A DNA stretch of 39,906 nucleotides, taken from NCBI GenBank assembly GCA_016190255.1, contig JACPQX010000110.1:1-39906 (forward strand), given 5' to 3'. This document shows positions 26,480 through 35,299 of the stretch, piece after piece. Made by a program: the position numbers and the translations under genes. The notes beneath the pieces were generated by a model that saw only the letters and a program-made list of their open reading frames with translations, did no database searches and was not told where the DNA came from. Origin of the DNA: Candidatus Methylomirabilis oxygeniifera (GTDB lineage: Bacteria > Methylomirabilota > Methylomirabilia > Methylomirabilales > Methylomirabilaceae). Positions within the stretch are counted from its first letter, which is position 1. Each line of letters opens with the position of its first letter.

Positions 26480-27637
26480 TTATCCAGCATAGGCCATCGC
26501 CTCGAGGATCCTGATCCGCTCGGCCATCGGAGGGTGGGTAGCCAGGAGGTCCGACCAGAACCCTTTGCGGTCGTCCAAAGGATGGTGCAGCGGATCGCAA
26601 ATGCAGAGCGACGCCGTTCCGCGGCTGATGCTCCGCGTGGGAGCTGTGGCGTCCCGGAGCTTCCGCAGGGCACTCGCCAGTCCCAGAGGGTTCCGGGTCA
26701 GTTCGGCGCCGGACGCGTCGGCCAAATACTCCCGGCTTCTCGAGATCGACATGGCGATCAGTTGGCCCAAGAGAGGGGCCAGCGCCACCAACACGACCCA
26801 CACGACGAACAACACGACCTGACCGATGCCGACCGCTCTCCCCTCGCCAGAATCGCGCGCCCGCCATGATCCGGTCCGGGCGCTCCAATCGTGAAGCAGC
26901 AGCACAGCCCCAAGGAGAGCTGCTGTCACAGTCATCGTCCGTGTATCGTAGTTTCGGATGTGAGACATTTCATGGGCGACGACCCCCTGCAGCTCCTCCC
27001 GGCTCATCATCGCCAGGAGGCCTTGGGTCACCGCGATAGAGGCGTGAGCCGGGTCGCGACCGGTGGCGAACGCGTTCGGATCAGGGTCCGGCACAACGTA
27101 GACCCTGGGCTTCGGAAGCCCGGAGGCGATCGCCATCTCCTCCACAACGTTATCGAGTTGGCGGGCTTTCAGGTCGGTCGGGGAAAGAGGGACGGCCCGG
27201 GAGGAGGCGAGGACCAACTTGTCACCGTTTCTGTAGCCGAGCCAGGCCGTCAGCGTCCCCACTCCAAGGGCCGCGACGGTTGCCATCGGAAAGGCGACCT
27301 GCCTCGAGGATCGGGGCGTGGAAGGCTCGAATAGACTGACGTCCCAGAGGCCTTTCGAGAAGCCGATGATGAACCGATCGACCCCATAGCCCAAGAACAG
27401 GACGAGCAGGATGAAGAGACCGATCACGAGGGCCGTCTTCCGCCGGTTGTTGGCCTGCTGATCGTAAAGATTCAGCGGCTGGGGGGGACGCAAAGGGCGG
27501 GCAGGTGGGGCCGTGCCTGAAAGGCCGGGCGCAAGGCCGACGGGCTGATCCGGCGGGCGGGCGATGGGCACCCTGGCTCCGCACTGTTTGCAGCGAGGGG
27601 CGTCAAACTGGACGAACCCGCACGACGGACAGCGCAT
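26480..27637 (-). CDS. M48 (HtpX-like) membrane metalloprotease with N-terminal zinc ribbon
   Basis: MRCPSCGFVQFDAPRCKQCGARV; VVAHEMSHIRNYD (HExxH); SRSREYLADASGAELTRNPLGLASAL. Confidence 0.9.
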   Translation of the reverse strand: MRCPSCGFVQFDAPRCKQCGARVPIARPPDQPVGLAPGLSGTAPPARPLRPPQPLNLYDQQANNRRKTALVIGLFILLVLFLGYGVDRFIIGFSKGLWDVSLFEPSTPRSSRQVAFPMATVAALGVGTLTAWLGYRNGDKLVLASSRAVPLSPTDLKARQLDNVVEEMAIASGLPKPRVYVVPDPDPNAFATGRDPAHASIAVTQGLLAMMSREELQGVVAHEMSHIRNYDTRTMTVTAALLGAVLLLHDWSARTGSWRARDSGEGRAVGIGQVVLFVVWVVLVALAPLLGQLIAMSISRSREYLADASGAELTRNPLGLASALRKLRDATAPTRSISRGTASLCICDPLHHPLDDRKGFWSDLLATHPPMAERIRILEAMAYAG

Positions 27638-27659
27638 CGTCCCGCCTCGTCTCCGGCAC

Positions 27660-28217
27660 TCAGTTCAGCGACAGATCCACGCGGGGGGAGCCCTTTTCAG
27701 CCTCCTCGATTCGAAAGTAGTCGGCTGGGCCGAACCCCATCCCGGCCGCCATCATGTTGGTCGGGAAGACCTGCTGCTTGATGTTATAACGGGCCACGAG
27801 GTCGTTGTAGAGCTGGCGGGCGAAGCCGATCCGGTTTTCGGTGCTGGTCAGCTCCTCCTGAAGCTGCAGGACATTCTGACTCGACTTGAGGTCCGGGTAG
27901 TTCTCCATCAGCGCAAACAGCCGCGAGAGCGCCTGGCTAAGCTGTCCCTCCGCCGCCGCGGCCTCTTGGGCCCCCTTCGCGGAGACCGCGCGGCTGCGTG
28001 CGCCGATGACCTTCTCCAGCGTGTCACGCTCGAACTGCATCGCGCCTTTCACCGCGTTGACCAGATTGGGGATCAGGTCATGGCGACGCTTGAGCTGGAC
28101 GTCGATCTGCTGCCAGGCATTTTGCACCTGATTCTTGAGGCCGATCAGACCGTTATACGTGACGATCAGCCATCCAAGGACGATGACGACGAACCCGAGG
28201 GTGAGATAGAACGCCAT
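27660..28217 (-). CDS. LemA family protein
   Basis: YNGLIGLKNQVQNAWQQIDVQLKRRHDLIPNLVNAVKGAMQFERDTLEKVIGAR; ENYPDLKSSQNVLQLQEELTSTENRIGFARQLYND. Confidence 0.93.
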   Translation of the reverse strand: MAFYLTLGFVVIVLGWLIVTYNGLIGLKNQVQNAWQQIDVQLKRRHDLIPNLVNAVKGAMQFERDTLEKVIGARSRAVSAKGAQEAAAAEGQLSQALSRLFALMENYPDLKSSQNVLQLQEELTSTENRIGFARQLYNDLVARYNIKQQVFPTNMMAAGMGFGPADYFRIEEAEKGSPRVDLSLN

Positions 28218-28353
28218 GGCTGCCCCCCTTTCAGATGCGATGTCTCCTCACCACGATCCGAGGCGCTCCTCCGAAGGAGCCCTTCTCTTCTACCACTGAT
28301 ATGGCCGCCGGTCAACGGCGATCATCCGGTCGGGCCAGCGGGCCGGATTGGTT

Positions 28354-28382
28354 TTGAAACCCGCTGGTCGTTATGCTACAGT
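28354..28382 (+). promoter_or_regulatory. Putative promoter of the M16 pair
   Basis: TTGAAA (28354..28359), 17 nt, TACAGT (28377..28382). Confidence 0.5.
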
Positions 28383-28423
28383 GTCACCCGCTCCCTCCCC
28401 GCGAGAGGACGAGGGTCTGACCG

Positions 28424-29947
28424 ATGCGAACACGATGGCTTTCTCTCATGGTGTCGGCACTGCTGTCCACCCTGATCGCTTACAGTGTCAGGGCGCAGGA
28501 GATCTCCCTCGACGTCAGGGAACATACCCTGAAGAACGGGATGACGCTGCTGACCGTTCCGAGGCGCGGCCACTTCACGTTCTCGGCCTACGTGCGCTTC
28601 AAGGCCGGGAGCGTACAGGAACAGGCCGGCAAGACCGGCCTCTCCCACATGCTGGAGCATATGATGTTCAAGGGGACGCGGTCGATCGGGACTCTGGATG
28701 CCGAGGAGGAGGAGCTGATCCTTCAGAGGCTCGACCGGCTCCATCGGGAGCTCTCGGGCCTACGTGAAGCGGAACGCTCTCCCTTCCCGCCGCCTGCCCT
28801 GAGCCCGGTCGAGGGGAAAGACCGCACACGACGTATCGCATTACAGAAGGAGATCGCCGAGGCCACCGCGGCCGAAAAGGCATTGATCGTTCCCAACGAA
28901 TTCTGGGAGATCTACCGCCGGCACGGCGCCGTCGGCCTCAACGCCTCGGCCTCAAGGGACGGGACGCAGTACTTCGTCAGCCTTCCCAGCAATCGCCTGG
29001 AGCTCTGGGCGATCGTTGAATCCGACCGGATCAGGCATCCGGTCTTCCGGGAGTTCTACACCGAGCGGGAGGTTGTGAAAGAGGAGAGGCGGCAGCGCTA
29101 CGAGGCGAATCCAGATGGCGCCCTCTCGGAGGCGCTGATCGCGATGGCGTTTACGGCCCACCCGTACCGCAACCCGATCATCGGCTGGCCCAGCGACCTC
29201 GATCGTCTCTTCCGCCCCGACGCCATCCGCCACTTTAGGAGCTTCTACGCGCCCAATAACGCGATAGTGGTCCTGGTGGGCGACCTCGATCCGGAACGAA
29301 CGGTCCAGATCATCGAGGAGCAGTTCGGCTCGATCCCGCCGCAGCCGCTGCCCGAGCTCCACATCACGCAGGAGCCGCCACAACGTGGAGAGCGACGGGT
29401 ATCGGTCCGGTTTGACGCCCAGCCCCGCCTGATGGTCGGCTACCACATCCCGGCCATGGGCCATCCCGATACATATGCCCTACAGGTCGCGGCCGCTCTC
29501 ATGGGGACCGGCAGAACGAGCCGATTCTACCGGGGCCTCATCGATGGCAAGCGTCTGGCCTCCTCAATTGAAGTCTCCGTGAGCCCGCTCCGAGACCCCG
29601 GCCTTCTCACCATCTCGGCCACGCCGCTCGGGCCTCACACCCCGGAGGAACTGGAGAAGGAGATCGGCGTCGAGATCGAGCGGTTGAAAGAGGCCGCCAT
29701 GACCGATCGCGAGCTGGAACGGATACGGAATCAGTTGGAAGCCGACCTGGTCCGCTCGCTGCGCTCCAACGCCTCGCTGGCAGCGGGGCTCGGTAACGCA
29801 CAGGCCATGGCGGGTGACTGGCGGTACCTTCTGGAGTCGCGCAAGCGGCTGAAGGCGGTGACCGCCAAGGACGTGCAGCAGGCGGTGATATCCTACCTGA
29901 CCACGGCGAACCGGACCGTCGCCACACTGCTTCCCGCAAAGCCATGA
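28424..29947 (+). CDS. M16 family zinc peptidase (HxxEH-containing)
   Basis: GKTGLSHMLEHMMFKGTRSIGTLD; NASASRDGTQYFVSLPSNRLELWAIVESDRI; NNAIVVLVGDLDPERTV. Confidence 0.9.
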   Translation: MRTRWLSLMVSALLSTLIAYSVRAQEISLDVREHTLKNGMTLLTVPRRGHFTFSAYVRFKAGSVQEQAGKTGLSHMLEHMMFKGTRSIGTLDAEEEELILQRLDRLHRELSGLREAERSPFPPPALSPVEGKDRTRRIALQKEIAEATAAEKALIVPNEFWEIYRRHGAVGLNASASRDGTQYFVSLPSNRLELWAIVESDRIRHPVFREFYTEREVVKEERRQRYEANPDGALSEALIAMAFTAHPYRNPIIGWPSDLDRLFRPDAIRHFRSFYAPNNAIVVLVGDLDPERTVQIIEEQFGSIPPQPLPELHITQEPPQRGERRVSVRFDAQPRLMVGYHIPAMGHPDTYALQVAAALMGTGRTSRFYRGLIDGKRLASSIEVSVSPLRDPGLLTISATPLGPHTPEELEKEIGVEIERLKEAAMTDRELERIRNQLEADLVRSLRSNASLAAGLGNAQAMAGDWRYLLESRKRLKAVTAKDVQQAVISYLTTANRTVATLLPAKP

Positions 29948-29963
29948 TGCGGCTTGCACGGAG

Positions 29964-31463
29964 ATGATGATGGGTGAGGTGACCCGCACGCTCGGCACGG
30001 CCATCGTAATTATCGGTCTCATTGCAGGGCAGGCGGCGGCGGAAGAGCCGGGCGCGCCTGCCGTCGAGCGGCGATCCGAGGGAGCGGAGAAGATCGGCCT
30101 GATGATCTTTCCGCCGCTCCTCTGGCGCCCACCGGCCGTCGGGGATGAGGTCGAGCGCCGCACCCTCAGCAACGGCATCATCCTCTACCTGTATCCCGAC
30201 CGCACCCTCCCGCTCCTGGACGTGGTCGGACTGATCCATGGCGGCCGCCTGTACGATCCCGGCGAGAAGGCGGGCTTGGCCCGCGTGGCCGCATCGCAAA
30301 TCCGCGCGGGCGGTACCACTTCGATCGCGGCGGACGCTCTGAACGAGGAGCTGGAATCGCTCGCGGCATCCCTCGAACTGTCTGCGGGTGACGAGGCGCT
30401 CGAGGTGCGCCTGAACCTCCTGTCGAAACATACCGAACGAGGCGTCAGGCTCATGACTGACGTGCTGACCCGGCCGGCATTTGATGCCGGACAACTGGAG
30501 TTGGCCAGGGGCCGCTTCCTGGAGGAGCTTCGCCGGCGGCGCGATAACCCAACCGAGCTCCTGCACAAGGAGTTCGCCGCGCTCCACTACACCCACCGCC
30601 ACCCGCTGGGGCTGGAGCCAAGCGAGACGAGCCTCCGGAGCATCAGTCGCGAAGATCTCATCGCGTTCCATCGGCGCTACGTCCGCCCCGACAACCTGCT
30701 GCTGGCAGCGGCCGGTGATTTCGACAAGGAGGCCCTGGTCGCGCTCCTTGAACAGTCGCTCGGGAGCTGGTCCGCCAACGGCCGCTCTTCGCTGCCCTCC
30801 GTTCCAAATGTAGAGACGGCCGCCAAGCCCGGGGTATACCTGATCGAAAGGCCGATTCCGCAAAGCAGCATCGCTATCGGCCACTTTGGCGTCGATCGGA
30901 CCAATCCCGACCGCCAGGCGATTGAGCTGATGAATGTGGTCCTCGGTGGCGGGGGATTCGCCTCACGAATCACCAAGCGGGTTCGGTCCGCCGAGGGGCT
31001 GGCGTACTCCGTCGGCTCACGGTTCGGAACCGAAGGGCGCCAACCCGGATTGTTCCAGGTTGTCGCGTTGACGCGCACCGACGCGACCGCCCAGGCCGTC
31101 GCTGCGATCCTCGAAGAGATCAAGCGGCTCCGGGAGACGCCGGTGCCGGCCGCCGAGCTCGAAGCGGCGAAGGAGGCCATTTCGAACTCGTACCTCTTCT
31201 GGTTCACCGATCCAACGCAGACGGTCCGTCGGTTGATGCTGCTGGAGTTCGAGGGCCTCCCGCCCGATTACTACCACACGTTGCTCGACCGCTACCGAGC
31301 CGTGACAGGCGACCGTCTGCAGCAGGTGGCTCGCCGCTACGTCAAGCCGGACGATCTGGCCATCGTCGTGGTGGGCGACGCGAAGGCGCTGGCACCTACC
31401 CTGACGACCTTTGGCGAGGCAAGGAAGATTCCCCACGAGGCCCCGGCCGCCCACACGCCATAA
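29964..31463 (+). CDS. M16 family peptidase, HxxEH-lacking subunit
   Basis: RRTLSNGIILYLYPDRTLPLLDVVGLIHGGRLYDPGEKAGLARVAASQIRAGG; LGGGGFASRITKRVRSAEGLAYSVGSRF. Confidence 0.88.
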   Translation: MMMGEVTRTLGTAIVIIGLIAGQAAAEEPGAPAVERRSEGAEKIGLMIFPPLLWRPPAVGDEVERRTLSNGIILYLYPDRTLPLLDVVGLIHGGRLYDPGEKAGLARVAASQIRAGGTTSIAADALNEELESLAASLELSAGDEALEVRLNLLSKHTERGVRLMTDVLTRPAFDAGQLELARGRFLEELRRRRDNPTELLHKEFAALHYTHRHPLGLEPSETSLRSISREDLIAFHRRYVRPDNLLLAAAGDFDKEALVALLEQSLGSWSANGRSSLPSVPNVETAAKPGVYLIERPIPQSSIAIGHFGVDRTNPDRQAIELMNVVLGGGGFASRITKRVRSAEGLAYSVGSRFGTEGRQPGLFQVVALTRTDATAQAVAAILEEIKRLRETPVPAAELEAAKEAISNSYLFWFTDPTQTVRRLMLLEFEGLPPDYYHTLLDRYRAVTGDRLQQVARRYVKPDDLAIVVVGDAKALAPTLTTFGEARKIPHEAPAAHTP

Positions 31464-31557
31464 GTTGTCCCTCACGATCGATTCATCCCCTGGATCCCTT
31501 CGCGTCTGTCTTTCTATCCTTGCGCCAGGAACCCGGATTTGTTCCTGGATTTTTTCC

Positions 31558-31586
31558 TTGACAGCGCCCCGGCCATGAGGTAATGT
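31558..31586 (+). promoter_or_regulatory. Putative fur promoter
   Basis: TTGACA (31558..31563), 17 nt, TAATGT (31581..31586). Confidence 0.6.
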
Positions 31587-31598
31587 CCCTTTCACAAT

Positions 31599-31617
31599 GA
31601 AATTGACAATCAATATC
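31599..31617 (+). promoter_or_regulatory. Fur box candidate upstream of fur
   Basis: GAAATTGACAATCAATATC, 15/19 identity by eye to GATAATGATAATCATTATC. Confidence 0.65.
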
Positions 31618-31630
31618 ACTTTCAACGGCC

Positions 31631-32104
31631 ATGCAAAATAAACAACACAAGTTCCGGCAGCATCTTGTTCGGTCCGGGCTGAAAGCCACCCGCCAGCGCG
31701 AGTTGATCGCCAGGGCCTTCTTTGCCACCAACACCCACATTAGCGCCGAGGCTCTCTACCGCCGAGTGAGCGGCCGCGACCGCCGGATCGGGCTCGTCAC
31801 CGTCTATCGGACCCTGAAACTGCTGAAGGAGGCTGGCCTTGCCCACGAGCGTCAGTTCGGCGAGGGGCGCGCGCTCTTCGAGCACGCCTCCAGCGATCGG
31901 CATCACGATCACATGATCTGCAGCCACTGCGGGAAGATCGTCGAGTTTGAAAACTGTGAGATCGAGGCGTTGCAGGAAGAGGTCGCCCGGAGATTGGGTT
32001 TCACGATCCAGTATCATAAGCTCGAGCTGTATGGCCGATGCAAGGACTGTCGGGCGGATGCGAGTGGGGGAACGGGACGGATCCGGGCGGTTGGAGCTCG
32101 CTAG
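31631..32104 (+). CDS. fur: Fur family transcriptional regulator
   Basis: GLKATRQRELIARAFFATNTHISAEALYRRV; IGLVTVYRTLKLLKEAGLA; HHDHMICSHCGKIVEFENCEIE; CKDC. Confidence 0.93.
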   Translation: MQNKQHKFRQHLVRSGLKATRQRELIARAFFATNTHISAEALYRRVSGRDRRIGLVTVYRTLKLLKEAGLAHERQFGEGRALFEHASSDRHHDHMICSHCGKIVEFENCEIEALQEEVARRLGFTIQYHKLELYGRCKDCRADASGGTGRIRAVGAR

Positions 32105-32117
32105 TGCCGTTCCAACT

Positions 32118-32245
32118 ATTACAAACGCATTAAATAGGGTGTCATTGCGAAGGAACGAAGTGACTGAAGCAATCCCAAAAGCGGCGAGATTGCCACCCCT
32201 TCGCTTCACTAAGGGCTTCGGCTTATTTGGTCGCTCGCAATGACA
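32118..32245. repeat. Dispersed palindromic repeat (inverted copy of 1..119)
   Basis: Same sequence as the reverse complement of 1..119; ends TGTCATTGCGA...TCGCAATGACA are themselves inverted. Confidence 0.88.
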
Positions 32246-32336
32246 ATGAAACAACATTTATGTCGTTTGCTATAGTTACGCCTAAATGGTAAGGCCGGGG
32301 AAAGCGATAGTTCTTAGCACGACACCTGTCGACAGT

Positions 32337-32433
32337 TAGTGCCGTTCCAACTTTTTGGGCAACAGAACATCCCTTGGCGATTAGCCGAAACGAGTTGGAA
32401 CGGCATTAGCCGCAACAAGTTGGAACGGCACTT
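32337..32433. repeat. GTGCCGTTCCAACT repeat cluster with a 25-bp tandem repeat
   Basis: TAGTGCCGTTCCAACT at 32102..32117 and 32337..32352 (direct); AGTTGGAACGGCAYT-type copies at 32393 and 32418 (inverted); tandem 25-mers 32381..32405 and 32406..32430. Confidence 0.88.
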
Positions 32434-32476
32434 GGTCTCCCCTGGAGGATCCGGGGTTTTTTGTGGGCCTCATACT

Positions 32477-32495
32477 GAAAATGACATTCTTTTTC
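32477..32495 (+). promoter_or_regulatory. Fur box candidate upstream of the iron ABC transporter
   Basis: GAAAATGACATTCTTTTTC, 14/19 identity by eye to the Fur consensus. Confidence 0.55.
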
Positions 32496-32539
32496 ATCTC
32501 ATCGCGGACAGCGGCGTTTCGCTGACTCGGATCGAAGCA

Positions 32540-33607
32540 ATGGGGCGCACATCAGAAACGGGGAGGTGTCGAATCTTGCTCAAGACTGTTGAAACGACGG
32601 CCGGTCGGAACGCGACGAGGAGGATGATCCTCCTGATCCTTGCGTGGATGTCAGTGATCGCCCTTGGCCCGAGCGCTCCCACAACGGCCTCCGAGCTGGT
32701 GATCTACTCCGGCCGCAAGGAGAGCGCAATCAAGCCGGCCGTGGATCTCTTCGAGCAGAGGACCGGGGTTAAGGTTGTGTTGAAGACCGGGAAGACCTCA
32801 GGGCTTGCGAACGAGATCCTCCAGGAGCGACGGCGCCCGAGGGCCGACATCTTCATCGCCACAGAGGCCGGCGTCTGCGAGGTGCTGGCACGCGGAGGGG
32901 TGCTCGACCCATACGCGCCTCCCGGGGCGCGGCCGATCCCGCCGGAGTATAAGAGCAGCAAAGGCTTCTGGACCGGCATCTCCGGCCGCGCCAGGGTCAT
33001 ACTCTACAACAAGGGCCTCGTGAGAAACGAAGAGGTCCCAAGCTCGGTGCTCGATCTGGCCGATGCAAAATGGAGGGGGAAGGTCGCGATCGCCGGCACG
33101 CTGGAGCGGACAACCCTCTCGTGGCTCAGCGCCCTCGTCCAGGTGATGGGCGAGAGTAAGGCCAAAGCCTATGTGGACGACTTGGTACGAGGCAGCCTCA
33201 AGATCCTGCCCGATAACTCAGACGTCTGGCGCGGGGTGGGGAGCGGGGAATTCGCGCTGGGATTGACCAACTCACCCAATTACCATCTGGCCCTCAAGGC
33301 CGGGCTTCCTGTGGGGGTCGTCTATCCGGATCAGGGGCAAAAAGGCATGGGAAGCCTGGTGAATCCAAACGCCGTGGCGATTCTAAAGGGAGCGAAAAAT
33401 CTCCCCGAGGCCAGGCGTTTCGTCGATTTCATCCTAAGCCGGGAGGCGCAGGCGATCCTGGTCGGCCACGCCTTCGAGATCCCCCTTGTTCGGGGAATGG
33501 ACGCCGGCCAGGTCCGGCCCCTCTCCTCATTCAAAGCCCTCACGATCAGTCAGGAACGCCTGGCCGACCTGGAGGAACGTACCATCAAGCTTTTTCCCGG
33601 TTTCTGA
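32540..33607 (+). CDS. Fe(III) ABC transporter substrate-binding protein
   Basis: ELVIYSGRKESAIKPAVDLFEQRTGVKVVLKTGKTSGLANEILQE; LPDNSDVWRGVGSGEFALGLTNSPNY; FVDFILSREAQAILVGHAFEIPLV. Exact start uncertain (32540 or 32624). Confidence 0.88.
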   Translation: MGRTSETGRCRILLKTVETTAGRNATRRMILLILAWMSVIALGPSAPTTASELVIYSGRKESAIKPAVDLFEQRTGVKVVLKTGKTSGLANEILQERRRPRADIFIATEAGVCEVLARGGVLDPYAPPGARPIPPEYKSSKGFWTGISGRARVILYNKGLVRNEEVPSSVLDLADAKWRGKVAIAGTLERTTLSWLSALVQVMGESKAKAYVDDLVRGSLKILPDNSDVWRGVGSGEFALGLTNSPNYHLALKAGLPVGVVYPDQGQKGMGSLVNPNAVAILKGAKNLPEARRFVDFILSREAQAILVGHAFEIPLVRGMDAGQVRPLSSFKALTISQERLADLEERTIKLFPGF

Positions 33608-33617
33608 GGGACGGCCC

Positions 33618-35267
33618 GTGCTGAGCGGCATACAGAAGAGCACAGTGGAACGCGTGGCCTGGGGTGAACGATTGGGGTTCCGTAGACCGATGATGAGCCC
33701 TCTCACGCCGGTTGCGGCTCTTGGCGTCGCCTTCGTGGTTCTCCTGACGGCCTCCCCCCTGCTGAACCTCTTGACGGCCGCCCTGGCCGGGGGGTCGCGC
33801 GGTCTGTCCAGTCTGCTGAGCGGCTCTGTGTTTACGTTGATGAGTAGAACTCTCCTGCTCGCCACGCTTGCCACGCTGTGGGCCCTGCTCCTCGGGGTCC
33901 CGCCGGCCTGGATACTGACGCGGACCGATCTGCCGGGGCGCCGCCTCTTTCGTGTCCTGGGTGTCCTGCCGCTGGCGATCCCTCCTTACATCGGCGCCTT
34001 GACATACATCACACTCCTTGGTCCCGTCGGTTTGGTCAATAAGGCTTACCACGCCATGGGCGGCGCCGGCCAGCTCGTGAACATCTACGGCCTGTGGGGA
34101 GGGGTCCTGGTCCTTGGCCTGTTCACCTATCCCTACATCCTCCTCCTGGCAGGGAGCGCACTGGAGAGTAGCAACCCTGCCCTGGAAGAGGCGGCTAGGG
34201 CCGCCGGTCACGGTCCGATGGGGATCTTCATACGAGTGACCCTGCCCCTGCTCCGCCCCAGCCTGCTCGCAGGGAGCCTGCTCGTGTTCCTCTACGCCCT
34301 CTCGGACTTTGCCGCTGTCTCCTTTCTCAGGGTCACCACGTTCACCACCGAGATCTATCAACAGCTCAACACGCGGTTCGACCTGCGAAGCGCGTCCGCC
34401 CTTTCCTCCGTTCTCGTCCTCCTGACGCTCCTGGTGCTAGTGGCCCAACGCAAGAGCTTGGGCCGGCGAAGCTTCGTCCAGCGCGGCAGCGGCGCAAAGC
34501 CGCCAACCGTCTACCCGCTCGGGCGCTGGAAGGCCCCGGCCCTCCTTTGCACCTACCTCGTCCTAGGCAGCTCGGTTTTTCTCCCGATCGCGCTCCTCTT
34601 GTACCAAGTCGGCTCGCCCGGGATCCTCTTTCAGACCCTGGCGTCAGGCCAGCGCTACCTATGGAACAGTCTCTGGACGGGAGCCGTGGCGGCCACCGTG
34701 GCATCCGGGTTGGCCCTATTTGTGGCGTACCTGATTGATCGGCGAAAAGGGCGCGTGGGGCTGATCCTGACGGCAGCGACCCAGCTCGGCTACGCCATCC
34801 CAGGCACCGTCCTTGGCCTTAGTCTGATCCTCCTCTACAACACCTACGTTCCCTGGATCTACGGGACCGCCGCCATGGTGGTCCTGGGCTATCTCCTACG
34901 GTATCTGCCGCAAGCGGTCCAGGGGAGCGTAGCCGCCCTGTCCCAGGTCGATCCGAACCTGGAGGAGGCGGCCAGGGGGCTCGGGCGTTCGAGCTGGCAG
35001 GCGCTTCGGGAGGTGACCATTCCGCTCATCCGCCCGGGGATGGCGGCCGGATGGATGCTGGTCTTTATCTCCTCGATCAAGGAGGTGGCCGCAACCCTCC
35101 TCCTCCGGCCTGCCGGGTTCGACACACTGCCGGTCCGAATTTGGATCGCCACCATCGAAGTCGATTTCGCCGGAGCCGCAGCGACCTCGTTGATACTTAT
35201 TGCGACCACCGCGCTTCCGCTTTTCCTGATCAAGAGGCTCGACGCCGGCATATCGCAGCTCGACTAA
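33618..35267 (+). CDS. Iron ABC transporter permease (FbpB-like, two permease domains)
   Basis: Two BPD-type EAA loops (LEEAARAAGHGPMGIFIRVTLPLLRPSLLAG; LEEAARGLGRSSWQALREVTIPLIRPGMAAG), about 12 TM segments. Confidence 0.9.
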   Translation: MLSGIQKSTVERVAWGERLGFRRPMMSPLTPVAALGVAFVVLLTASPLLNLLTAALAGGSRGLSSLLSGSVFTLMSRTLLLATLATLWALLLGVPPAWILTRTDLPGRRLFRVLGVLPLAIPPYIGALTYITLLGPVGLVNKAYHAMGGAGQLVNIYGLWGGVLVLGLFTYPYILLLAGSALESSNPALEEAARAAGHGPMGIFIRVTLPLLRPSLLAGSLLVFLYALSDFAAVSFLRVTTFTTEIYQQLNTRFDLRSASALSSVLVLLTLLVLVAQRKSLGRRSFVQRGSGAKPPTVYPLGRWKAPALLCTYLVLGSSVFLPIALLLYQVGSPGILFQTLASGQRYLWNSLWTGAVAATVASGLALFVAYLIDRRKGRVGLILTAATQLGYAIPGTVLGLSLILLYNTYVPWIYGTAAMVVLGYLLRYLPQAVQGSVAALSQVDPNLEEAARGLGRSSWQALREVTIPLIRPGMAAGWMLVFISSIKEVAATLLLRPAGFDTLPVRIWIATIEVDFAGAAATSLILIATTALPLFLIKRLDAGISQLD

Positions 35268-35299
35268 ACCCACGTGGTCAGAGGAGAGAGGGAGCAGGA

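Noticed and set aside
29607-30884. 425-aa minus-strand ORF opposite the M16 genes
   Set aside because: Antisense shadow ORF; both M16 genes on the plus strand have clear family motifs.
32339-32539. Upstream extension of the iron-binding protein ORF
   Set aside because: Encoded by the GTGCCGTTCCAACT repeat cluster and the Fur box; true start is downstream of these.
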